A DNA stretch of 14,642 bases, from contig CAZOMM010000052.1 of assembly GCA_964581165.1 (NCBI GenBank), forward strand, positions 1 to 14,642, in the 5' to 3' direction. This document shows, piece by piece, positions 1-6,875 of this stretch. Each line of letters begins with the position of its first letter. The stretch's first letter is position 1. The notes under the pieces were generated by a model that saw only the letters and a program-made list of their open reading frames with translations, had not been told where the DNA came from and made no database searches. Made by a program: the position numbers and the translations under genes. The stretch comes from CAZPAN01 sp964581165. GTDB taxonomy: Bacteria > Actinomycetota > Coriobacteriia > Coriobacteriales > CADBOM01.

Positions 1-92
1 GCAGGGCTTGTTGAGGATACGTCTACGGATAGTTCCGAATAGCCCTATCGATACAAAAGCGATGGTCTGATACTATTCATAAGGTCAAAAAT

Positions 93-177
93 GCGGGTAT
101 GGCGGAACTGGCAGACGCGCTGGATTTAGGTTCCAGTGGGGCAACCCGTGGAGGTTCGAGTCCTCTTGCCCGCACCA
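93..177 (+). tRNA. tRNA-Leu (anticodon UAG), CCA encoded
   Basis: The acceptor stem GCGGGTA (93-99) pairs with TGCCCGC (167-173), followed by discriminator A174 and an encoded CCA (175-177). The anticodon stem CTGGA/TCCAG (120-124/132-136) encloses the loop TTTAGGT with anticodon TAG at 127-129, which reads CUN leucine codons. A long variable arm (about 137-149) of the class II type and a T-arm with the loop TTCGAGT fit tRNA-Leu. It stands alone on the plus strand and is followed within 15 bases by a hairpin terminator. Confidence 0.97.
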
Positions 178-190
178 TCAGCAAACAAAA

Positions 191-220
191 GAGCCTCGAG
201 TTTTAAACTCGGGGCTCTTT
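191..220. terminator. Bidirectional intrinsic terminator between tRNA-Leu and the minus-strand gene ending at 319
   Basis: GAGCCTCGAGT (191-201) pairs with ACTCGGGGCTC (207-217) with one G-T pair and a short loop, giving an 11-bp stem. On the plus strand it is followed by TTT. On the minus strand it is followed by TTTTGTTTGC, so it may stop both the tRNA transcript and the converging minus-strand operon. Confidence 0.75.
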
Positions 221-318
221 CACAAGCGGGACTCTTCAATGAGCAAGGTTCTTTGATGAGTGAAACCCTTCTATAAGTTTTTGTTTAGCTAAAAGAGGAC
301 AAGCTAAAGCCCTTGCTC

Positions 319-636
319 CTACGCTGCAGTCGGTGTTTCTTTCAAGCCGGGAATCAAAGGCTCGACTACTCGCATTTGACAGGGAATAAGTTCGCCGTCT
401 TCGAGTTCTTTTCTAGAACGCTTGCAGGGGTTGTAACAGATCTCTCCACACATCTTACAGATAGCCGGTTCTGGAATTGCTAAATCAGTTATATCGGCTT
501 CGCAGATCTCACATTCATAAGAGTCCTGCAAATGTTCTATATCACAGGCATTAAAACCATCACATTCAGGACACTGTACAGCCCTGATTCTAGGAGGCCT
601 GCATCCTCCGCAGATTGGATTACAAGACCAGCACAT
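319..636 (-). CDS. Small cysteine-rich protein, probable zinc or metal binding, function unknown
   Basis: A 105-residue protein that I cannot assign to a family. It holds 14 cysteines (2, 5, 9, 12, 22, 25, 31, 42, 45, 60, 63, 67, 71, 86), most of them in CxxC pairs like treble-clef or zinc-ribbon knuckles. No signal peptide or membrane segment is visible, so it is probably cytoplasmic. The start is set by GAGGAGG six bases upstream of the ATG. It begins 26 bases after the stop of the 94-residue gene and is very likely cotranscribed with it. The C-terminal 20 residues lack cysteine and look flexible. Zinc binding is inferred only from cysteine spacing; an iron-sulfur role is the alternative. 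Confidence 0.75.
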   Translation of the reverse strand: MCWSCNPICGGCRPPRIRAVQCPECDGFNACDIEHLQDSYECEICEADITDLAIPEPAICKMCGEICYNPCKRSRKELEDGELIPCQMRVVEPLIPGLKETPTAA

Positions 637-662
637 TTTGTCCTCCTCAAATTAAACTAAAA

Positions 663-947
663 CTAAAACTGAGGGCGACTCCCTCGATCAAGCTTTGCAA
701 TCTCATCGATATATTTAACGCAATATCTCTCGCCTGCCAGGGTTACAAAAAGGCTGGCGATAGCTTCGTCGCCCTCTCCATACTCTTCGTATGCAAGATA
801 TTCTAGATCTAAAAGTTCTGTATACATTGGATCTTCAAGCATTGCTTTTTTGTAAAGCAGGCTAGGCTGACGATCCTGCTCGTCTTGTCTGATTGCAATT
901 CTGTAAAGTATAAGCTCCTGTTTTTCGCTTAAACGTTTTTCAGACAT
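663..947 (-). CDS. Conserved-looking small acidic protein, function unknown
   Basis: A 94-residue protein starting MSEKRLSEKQEL. I chose this start because AGGAG lies about nine bases before the ATG. The open frame extends to 1046, but that longer start has no ribosome site and would overlap the candidate promoter. The sequence is mainly helical and acidic (many Glu, Asp and Tyr in the middle), with no signal peptide, membrane span or recognisable domain. It is the first gene of a two-gene unit with the cysteine-rich 105-residue protein. No function can be given. Confidence 0.7.
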   Translation of the reverse strand: MSEKRLSEKQELILYRIAIRQDEQDRQPSLLYKKAMLEDPMYTELLDLEYLAYEEYGEGDEAIASLFVTLAGERYCVKYIDEIAKLDRGSRPQF

Positions 948-1020
948 TTGAGATACTCCTGTACTCCTGTACCAAAGGTTTAGATAAGCATTTTGTTGTG
1001 AATCAGATGATATAACAGTC

Positions 1021-1051
1021 TGTATAAACTTAGCTTGTCTTGCCAAGTCAA
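1021..1051 (-). promoter_or_regulatory. Candidate promoter for the 947-319 minus-strand unit
   Basis: Read on the minus strand, TTGACT (complement of 1046-1051) and TATACA (complement of 1021-1026) are 19 bases apart. The spacing is long, so this is only a candidate. The -35 region overlaps a tandem 8-bp repeat, GTCAAAGG (1047-1054 and 1055-1062 on the plus strand), which could also be an operator. Confidence 0.3.
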
Positions 1052-1080
1052 AGGGTCAAAGGGCAATCAAAAAATAATGA

Positions 1081-1127
1081 ATTTCAAAAGAAAAGCCGAC
1101 GCCCCAGCTTATCGGAACGTCGGCTTT
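1081..1127 (-). terminator. Intrinsic terminator of the molybdopterin-enzyme operon
   Basis: A perfect 10-bp stem, AAAGCCGACG (1092-1101) with CGTCGGCTTT (1118-1127), encloses a 16-base loop. Read on the minus strand the stem is followed by TTTTCTTTT. It lies 28 bases beyond the stop of the last gene of the operon (1155). Confidence 0.85.
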
Positions 1128-1154
1128 GTTAGAGCCAATAGCTAAAAGGATAGC

Positions 1155-1454
1155 TTAGGTGAGTGAAACGTGTGCAGCTCCCTCTCCGGACTCTGCTTCC
1201 TCTTCGCTACGCCAACCCTTGCCAGTGGCTGCATACTCATTGCCACTGCGCTTGGATGTCTGGTAGCCACGCATTGGCTTGCCCATGAATCCGTCATCTT
1301 CGTCGATGTAGTAGAGTCCAATGGCACCCATCTCGCGCTCGGTCATTCCGACCTCCTGCTCGATCTCCTCAAGACTCTTGCCTTCAGCGACAAACTTGTT
1401 CAGATACTCAACTTGATCGTTGAGCTCCATATCCTCGAATTCGCTCCTGTCCAT
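1155..1454 (-). CDS. Third protein of the molybdopterin-enzyme operon, function unknown, possible helix-turn-helix
   Basis: A 99-residue protein. The ATG has AAGGAG eight bases upstream. Residues about 26-50 (KSLEEIEQEVGMTEREMGAI) have the pattern of a helix-turn-helix (helix, VGMT turn, second helix), so a small regulator is possible. The C-terminal half is rich in Gly, Lys, Arg, Ser and Glu and looks disordered. It lies 73 bases after the 118-residue small subunit on the same strand, before the operon terminator, so it is probably cotranscribed with the enzyme. A role as regulator, chaperone or accessory subunit cannot be decided from sequence. Confidence 0.7.
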   Translation of the reverse strand: MDRSEFEDMELNDQVEYLNKFVAEGKSLEEIEQEVGMTEREMGAIGLYYIDEDDGFMGKPMRGYQTSKRSGNEYAATGKGWRSEEEAESGEGAAHVSLT

Positions 1455-1527
1455 CTTGCGACTCCTTTAACTCTATTGAACCACTTACCTTCCTGGCAGG
1501 ACAAGCGGTTCTTAAATGGAATTAAAC

Positions 1528-1884
1528 CTACAGCTTAAAGAGTACCGCAGGACGTGGCCACTCGACAAGCTTTTGGCAAAGTTCTTCGATAGGACCATAA
1601 ATTAATGAGCCGGATTCTTCTACCTGAACAGCAAGGGGCTTGCCGCCATTTCCACCATCTGCCCACATCTTCGAAAACAGAGAGGTTGGTACTGGGAGAT
1701 AGAACCACTCCCAATCGTCTCCCTCGTTGCCTTCACCAATCTTGAATGGACCAATCTCAACTTCTTTAATGCCCCACTGGTCGACGGAAAGGCCCATCTC
1801 CTCTTTGCAGGCGATTTCGGCCGAGTGGTTGCCAGAGAAGTACTTGTAGTCAACCATGAGGCCGTACTGCTTCTTGTCAGACAT
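1528..1884 (-). CDS. Ferredoxin-like small subunit of the molybdopterin enzyme, with its Fe-S cysteines lost
   Basis: A 118-residue protein. The framework resembles the small electron-transfer subunits that pair with DMSO-reductase-family enzymes: QYGLMVDY at the start, then GLSVDQWGIKEVEIGPFKI, LPVPT and YGPIEEL. In that family the segments between carry the [4Fe-4S] ligands. Here the first motif reads YFSGNHSAEIAC, with F16, N19 and A22 where I expect Cys; only C26 remains. The second motif (after LPVPT) reads SLFSKMW, without Cys. The third (82-93) has A85, E89 and S93 at expected Cys positions. C103 is the only other cysteine. The open frame is intact and starts 20 bases after the large subunit's stop, with AAGGGAAAG upstream. 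I infer a structural rather than electron-carrying partner. The family assignment rests on remembered consensus, not on an alignment run. Confidence 0.8.
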   Translation of the reverse strand: MSDKKQYGLMVDYKYFSGNHSAEIACKEEMGLSVDQWGIKEVEIGPFKIGEGNEGDDWEWFYLPVPTSLFSKMWADGGNGGKPLAVQVEESGSLIYGPIEELCQKLVEWPRPAVLFKL

Positions 1885-1904
1885 GTTGTCTTTCCCTTCT
1901 CGTA

Positions 1905-4163
1905 CTAGTCCTGGTCAAGGCTCCTGACGCGCCTGACGTTACACATAATGCCCTTGTAAGGTGCGCCAAATCCGAGCTTGCCCACGTTGAAGTGGGGGAT
2001 AAGAGTGTTAACGTTGGACTTCCAAACACCATACAGGTTAGGCTCTTCGCCGTTCTGCTCGGGGAACCACCATCCATGGGTGCAGTGCACAACACCCTTC
2101 AGAATAGTCGGAGTTACGCGAGCCTTTAGGCGAGCATCTCCGAACATGTTGTAGACCTCTACCCAGTCGCCATTGGTGATGCCGTAATTTGCGGCATCCT
2201 CGGGATGTAGCTCGATGACGGGCCATGGATCGATAGCACGCAGCGAAGGAACATGACGATGCTCAGAGTGGAAGGAGGTGTAGGTACGAGCGCCGGTGGT
2301 CATGATCAATGGATACTTCTCGACATCCTGTGGACGACTAATCGGGCTGTAGTTTGGCTCCTCATAGTAAGGCAGAGGATCCTCGCCCCATGCGCGATAG
2401 AGTGTCGACTTCATCTCTACCTTGCCGGTAACGGTATTGAAGCCAGGCGCGCCGTCAAAGCGAAGCATGCCCTTCTCGTACTTCTTGTACGTATAACCAG
2501 GCTGATAGAAGCCGGCCTCGCGCAGATCGTTAAAGGTCATGCCAAGCTCTTTGAGCTGATCATCAAAGAACGACTCGGCGTTGTCCCAAGGCCACCAATC
2601 GGGGTTGATGCGGTTACCGATGGCAATACAGACCTCGATGTCCGATTTGCACTCGCCCACGGTAAGAGCCTTGTTCATTGGGCCCATAAACACTGTGTTG
2701 CGGCCGTAGTGGGTGATGACGATTCCGTCATGCTCTGCCCAAGTGGAAAGAGGCAGGAAGATATCGCCGTGTGCCATGGCGGTTGGGGTCATAACCAGAT
2801 CCTGGACCACAACAAAGTCGAGTTTAAGCAGTGCGTCGTGCCATCTCTTGGGGTTGGCCGAGCAGGTGGGGGTTAGGAAGTTGGAGCTGTTGAACCAACC
2901 CATATGCAGCTCGTAGGGCTCTCCAGACTCCATGGTGTCTAGAGTTGCGTCTGGCTGGGTGGTTGCCATACCGGTGGACAGTCCGGGCCATGCCTCGGCA
3001 CCGATACGCTTTTGCCACAGCTCGTCGTCCATTGCAGAACGCTGCTCCATACGCCACTTACCAAGTAGTGCAGCAGGAGGACCAACTGTGATTCCACCGG
3101 GGGTGTCGATCGAACCGGTCATCGCGCAGAGGCACAAGAAGGCCATGCCTAGCTGGACACCGTTCTTGTTCTGGTCGAATGCGAGACCCCAAGCGTAGGA
3201 GATCGGACGCTCGTTTCCGAGGATGTCTGCGACCTTGCGGATTGTCTCCTCGGGAACCCAAGTGATCTCGGCTACCTTCTCCACTGGATACTCGGCGGCG
3301 CGCTTCTTTAGCTGAGGAGCACCGAAGCACCAGTTGTCAACAAACTCGTGATCATAGGTGTCGTTCTCGAAAAGCAGATTGATGATACCGAGTGCGAAAG
3401 CAGTGTCGGTCTGTGGGCGAAGCTGAACGTTGATGTTGCCATCGATGCAGCCAACCCAAGTGATACGAGGATCAATAGAGATGATCTTGGTTCCACGCTT
3501 CATCATGTCTACGAGCGCATGACCAAAAAGACCGTCGCCGTTGGAAGGCAGTGGGTACTTACCCCAAACTACAAGGTACTTTGGAAGCTCAAAGTTCGGG
3601 TCATCAAAACGCTCGGGGAGATATCCGGCGTAGTCCATCTCGGGATAACCGGCACCCAAGATGTAGTCTGTGACCGAGCAACGAGGTCCGTAGCAGGACC
3701 AACCAGACTGCGTGTAGCAGCAGTTTGGAGTGACGATTGCGGAGAAGGCCAGAGCATAGTAGTAGATGCAGGCCTCGCGTCCGGTTCCACCGAAGACTAC
3801 GATGGACTCCGCACCGTACTTCTCTTTCATTTCGTTGATCTTCTCAACGCAAATGTCGATCGCTTCGTCCCAAGTGATACGCTCCCACTTGTCCTTACCG
3901 CGATCTTTGGGGTCACGCTTCATTGGATAGATAATGCGATCCGGCGAGTAGGTGTACTCACGAAGGGCGAGATTCATGGCGTTGACGCGACCGTTGGTAA
4001 TCGGATTGTCCTCGTCGCCCTCAACTCGGATCAGTTCACCGTCTTTGGTGATGACCTTGACGCCATATCCAACCGGGTGGCTTCCCGGAGGCGACCAAGT
4101 ATTGCTTCGGGTAGCGACGGTGCCGTCCTCCCTGATTTCTTGCCATTCTTTTCCGTATGCCAT
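1905..4163 (-). CDS. Molybdopterin oxidoreductase, DMSO-reductase family, catechol-dehydroxylase/acetylene-hydratase/transhydroxylase-like, lacking the [4Fe-4S] site
   Basis: A 752-residue catalytic subunit of the bis-MGD molybdenum/tungsten family. The start at MAYGKEW has GAGGGAAAT directly upstream; an upstream frame to 4229 has no good ribosome site. No twin-arginine signal is present, so it should be cytoplasmic. Family landmarks are SPDRIIYPMKR (73-83), WERITWDEAID (93-103), KIISIDPR, the MTGSIDTPGG cofactor segment, DLVMTPTAMAHGDIFLPL and the C-terminal MGD-binding half with GARTYTSFHSEHRH and IELHPEDAANYGI. The metal-loop region (147-162) contains C148, C149, S156, C157 and C162; I cannot say which one binds the metal. 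The N-terminal cluster site is missing: S28, Y33, N61 and N64 stand where related enzymes have Cys. It leads a three-gene operon with a likewise cysteine-poor ferredoxin-like subunit. The substrate is unknown; a phenol dehydroxylase, a transhydroxylase or a hydratase are all possible. By eye the operon is richer in G and C than the genes to its right. Confidence 0.9.
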   Translation of the reverse strand: MAYGKEWQEIREDGTVATRSNTWSPPGSHPVGYGVKVITKDGELIRVEGDEDNPITNGRVNAMNLALREYTYSPDRIIYPMKRDPKDRGKDKWERITWDEAIDICVEKINEMKEKYGAESIVVFGGTGREACIYYYALAFSAIVTPNCCYTQSGWSCYGPRCSVTDYILGAGYPEMDYAGYLPERFDDPNFELPKYLVVWGKYPLPSNGDGLFGHALVDMMKRGTKIISIDPRITWVGCIDGNINVQLRPQTDTAFALGIINLLFENDTYDHEFVDNWCFGAPQLKKRAAEYPVEKVAEITWVPEETIRKVADILGNERPISYAWGLAFDQNKNGVQLGMAFLCLCAMTGSIDTPGGITVGPPAALLGKWRMEQRSAMDDELWQKRIGAEAWPGLSTGMATTQPDATLDTMESGEPYELHMGWFNSSNFLTPTCSANPKRWHDALLKLDFVVVQDLVMTPTAMAHGDIFLPLSTWAEHDGIVITHYGRNTVFMGPMNKALTVGECKSDIEVCIAIGNRINPDWWPWDNAESFFDDQLKELGMTFNDLREAGFYQPGYTYKKYEKGMLRFDGAPGFNTVTGKVEMKSTLYRAWGEDPLPYYEEPNYSPISRPQDVEKYPLIMTTGARTYTSFHSEHRHVPSLRAIDPWPVIELHPEDAANYGITNGDWVEVYNMFGDARLKARVTPTILKGVVHCTHGWWFPEQNGEEPNLYGVWKSNVNTLIPHFNVGKLGFGAPYKGIMCNVRRVRSLDQD

Positions 4164-4316
4164 ATTTCCCTCTTTCTTTGGTTCCATAAACCGTAGAAAT
4201 TGCCTTAAAACAGGCCCTCCTCGTTGCAAACCTCGACAAAGAAACAGCCGCCCTTTAGCTGCCTCATATATCTGTGGTTATCAAAGTTGACTTGTCTTAA
4301 GGTCCTTGCAAAACAC

Positions 4317-4347
4317 CCCAACAGGCGATGGCATTCCATCTGTTGGG
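4317..4347. repeat. Imperfect 31-bp inverted repeat in the leader or promoter region of the enzyme operon
   Basis: CCCAACA (4317-4323) pairs with TGTTGGG (4341-4347). After a 3-base bulge, GATGG (4327-4331) pairs with CCATC (4336-4340) around the tetraloop CATT. It has no T-run, so an operator or a 5' leader RNA hairpin is more likely than a terminator. A smaller hairpin, GAGCG/CGCTC (4357-4372), lies next to it. Confidence 0.5.
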
Positions 4348-4677
4348 ACGCCCTTAGAGCGCTTTTTCGCTCGCGCGTAAGGACGAAGTTATCCGCGCCA
4401 GTGTCGGAACTCACAAACCTTTGGCCAATAAACAATCGACGGTAAAACAGCTCCAAAAGTCAAAAAAGCCCAAAACTGAGCTATGTATTTGATCTTTTGG
4501 ATATATATTCACGACCCAAAATAGACTTAACACTGGCACAAACAACACCTCGTTCAGTATATCTAGGGTCGATTTTGGTTTCATCGGCACAAGTTCCATG
4601 TTCAGGCTTTAATTTGTACAGCCTTGACGAAGATTTAGACTTCATATTTCTTAATTTTATGATGCGATGTGGTGCGA

Positions 4678-4698
4678 GCTTTAAAGAGACTTTAAAGC
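4678..4698. promoter_or_regulatory. Perfect 21-bp palindrome, candidate operator
   Basis: GCTTTAAAG and CTTTAAAGC are perfect 9-base arms separated by AGA. It lies about 70 bases upstream of the TATAAT box of the surface-protein gene. The 3-base spacer makes it a poor RNA hairpin loop and suits a dimeric DNA-binding protein. A weak plus-strand terminator is the alternative, since AATTTTT follows. Confidence 0.45.
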
Positions 4699-4767
4699 CA
4701 ATTTTTCTGGCCTGCCCAGCTTAAAATCAGCTTAATTTTCCATAAAAATATGGTGTTTTTTAGCGGT

Positions 4768-4773
4768 TATAAT
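4768..4773 (+). promoter_or_regulatory. Candidate -10 box of the surface-protein gene
   Basis: A perfect TATAAT lies 38 bases before the TTG start at 4811. No good -35 hexamer is seen at 16-19 bases upstream; the stretch there is A/T rich. Confidence 0.4.
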
Positions 4774-4810
4774 CCCTAAGAAAATTGCCCATTTGGGAGG
4801 GGAGAAAACC

Positions 4811-6875
4811 TTGGCAATCTGTAAAGAATGCGGAGCTGATCTTTCTGATTCAGCACGGGAGTGTCCTGTATGTGGGATACCTTTGCACGCAACAGATATA
4901 AACAAAGCCGATTCCCCCGACGCAGATGAACTCAAGCCTTTTGTTGTGGATGCATCAAGTTCCAGTAGACTTTTTGAAGCGATCGAAGACAGTAGAGAGN
5001 NNNNNNNNNNNNNNNNNNNNNNNNNNNNNNNNNNNNNNNNNNNNNNNNNNNNNNNNNNNNNNNNNNNNNNNNNNNNNNNNNNNNNNNNNNNNNNNNNNNG
5101 AATACAAAGAGCAGGAAACATATATCGAGAATGGTGGCGCTTGGTTGTCTTGGCAGCCGTCTAAGCCCAAAAAGATATCGATGTTTGATTTACGCTCCAG
5201 CTATCATCAAGCAAACCCCTCATCTGTAGAAGCATCGCTTGTTGGAAGAGTTGTTGGGCCCGAAGCTATTGCTCGTTTAACGGGTCGCTCGTTTGGGCGC
5301 AATCTTGTTTCGGTGGTTCTTCTTCTACTTCTAATTTTTGGTGCCCTTAGCTCTTTTGTTGTTTGGAGAGTTGTCAATTACACGTATCGCATCGATGGAA
5401 ATAGATTTTCAGATAGCGCTATGAGATCTAGCCTTGTGGCTGTTGATGTAAATGAAGATGGGTATATCTCGCTAAGCGAGGCCGATGCCATTTATGAGCT
5501 AGAGATTGACGGAGCTAGAACCATAGATGGTTTAGAAATCTTTCCAAATCTAACAAGTCTTACGGCAACAGGCAGTGGTCTTGTCTCTATTGATATGTCG
5601 GATCTGTCGATGCTGACATATCTCAATCTTTCTAATACTGGCATCTCAGAAATTGATCTCACACAAGCATCCTCGCTAGAGACTTTAGATCTTTCGGGCG
5701 ATCCTGTTTCAGAGATTGATCTTTCGGCTTTATCGGCACTAAAAAGTTTGGATGTTTCGGATACCAGTCTTTCTTCTATAGATGTTTCCTCTAACACAGA
5801 GCTGCTTTCAATAGAATGCGATCAGACGCTCGAGATAACTGGCTTAAGCTCCACAAAGCTCACCGAGTATTGGCTGCCTGTGGAATTTATCACCAGCTAC
5901 ACCGCCACAGAAAGTGTTTCTAGTTACAACTCTACAATCGAACTTGAGTATGACCCTACAGGAGCAGTCACAAGCCTTGTTAGTAAATCGCGTGGGACTT
6001 CTACGACTTCTGAATATAGCTATGACGAAGAGGGCAAGCTGTCGGCGCTCACGATTACTCAAGATGATGATTCAGAATCGTGGAGCTTTGAGTATTTAGA
6101 GAACGGCCAGCTATCTGAAGCCCTTAACGAAACCACTAATGAGGTTTTGACTTATTCGTATGACGAAGCGGGAAATCTTATAGCGGTGATCGAGAAAGAC
6201 ATATCTACAGACGAGGAGCTTGCAAATATATCTATGGAATACGACGAAGCAGGTCAAATTAGCAGGGTAGTTAGCAGCGACTATGTTTACGTGTTTACTT
6301 GGGACGAAGAAGGCAAGCTTATCTCAATTGATACCGAGGGCGCAGAGTTTTCCTGCGATTACAGCTACGACTTGGATGGGAACTGTATTTCTATTTACTT
6401 TAGTGCAAGCGGACTCGATACCTTTACCGAGACATTTGAATATGACTCTCTCGGATATTTAGTAGGAGCTTCTGGGACGGTTACAACAAGCATTTGGAGT
6501 AGTTTGACCTCGGATTATTTGGATGAACTAGAAGACGTAGACTCGATGCAGCTTGAGTACGATGACTATGGAAACATTACGCAGGCAACTGTGTATTACG
6601 AAAGCTCGTTGAGCAGTTCGAGTTCAAGCTCGAGTTCAAGTGCATCAAGTGATACTTATACCGTTGAATACCAAAGGTTTTTGCTCGCTGAAGATATAAC
6701 ATCCACTCAAAGCTGTCTTATGATGGGTGATCCACTGCTATATTGTCGAGGCCTAAATGAGTCTTGGAATCTATGGAACATAACTGAGACTCTTGAAGAT
6801 CCGTTAGGGATATTGCAATTGGGATCTTGGCAGGTTTTTGACGGTGTGAGCATTTTTAGTTCTCTTCAACCATAG
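4811..6875 (+). CDS. Membrane-anchored surface protein: zinc ribbon, EF-hand loop, leucine-rich repeats and YD-like repeats (interrupted by an assembly gap)
   Basis: The TTG start at 4811 has GGAGGGG about eight bases upstream. The cytoplasmic N-terminus is a zinc ribbon (CKECGADLSDSARECPVCG, 4820-4876). The 100-N gap (5000-5099) follows. The frame ends on a whole codon at 4999 and resumes on a whole codon at 5100, so the true gap is a multiple of three if this is one gene. A membrane segment (VVLLLLLIFGALSSFVVW) lies at about 5312-5365. An EF-hand-like loop, DVNEDGYISLSE, is at about 5447-5482. Four leucine-rich repeats of exactly 21 residues lie at 5550-5801. About nine YD/RHS-like units (YSYDEEGKL, YSYDEAGNL and similar) run from about 5943 to 6590, then a poly-serine tract at about 6605-6650. 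I infer a single-pass protein with its C-terminal part outside the cell, perhaps for adhesion. At least 654 residues remain without the gap. The ligand is unknown. Confidence 0.8.
5000..5099. other. Assembly gap of 100 N inside the surface-protein gene
   Basis: Exactly 100 N, a placeholder length rather than a measured one. Reading frames on both sides end and begin on codon boundaries, which fits missing sequence with a length divisible by three. Confidence 0.95.

Larger units (their letters stand above)
4164..4810. other. Non-coding divergent intergenic region with several inverted repeats
   Basis: About 650 bases separate the divergently transcribed enzyme operon and surface-protein gene. 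I see no convincing gene: the short open frames have no ribosome site or recognisable product. It does hold inverted repeats at 4317-4347, 4357-4372, 4516-4526/4568-4578 and 4678-4698, plus a TATAAT box at 4768-4773. It probably contains promoters and operators for both directions. Confidence 0.7.

Noticed and set aside
3..46. Inverted repeat AGGGCT/AGCCCT at the left window edge
   Set aside because: Six-base arms with a 32-base interval and no neighbouring gene in the window; too weak to call as terminator or RNA.
278..301. Hairpin TTTAGCT/AGCTAAA downstream of the cysteine-rich gene
   Set aside because: Stem is A/T rich, loop is about ten bases and no T-run follows on the minus strand; the 191-220 hairpin is a better terminator.
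663..1046. Longer version of the 94-residue gene beginning at 1046
   Set aside because: The upstream start lacks a ribosome site and lies in the candidate promoter; the start at 947 has AGGAG at good spacing.
3348..4196. Long plus-strand open frame of 282 codons opposite the molybdopterin enzyme
   Set aside because: It is antisense to a clearly conserved gene and has the composition of a shadow frame.
4205..4456. Minus-strand open frame of 83 codons between the enzyme operon and its upstream region
   Set aside because: No ribosome site, no recognisable domain, and it covers the hairpins at 4317-4372. More likely chance in a regulatory region than a regulator gene.
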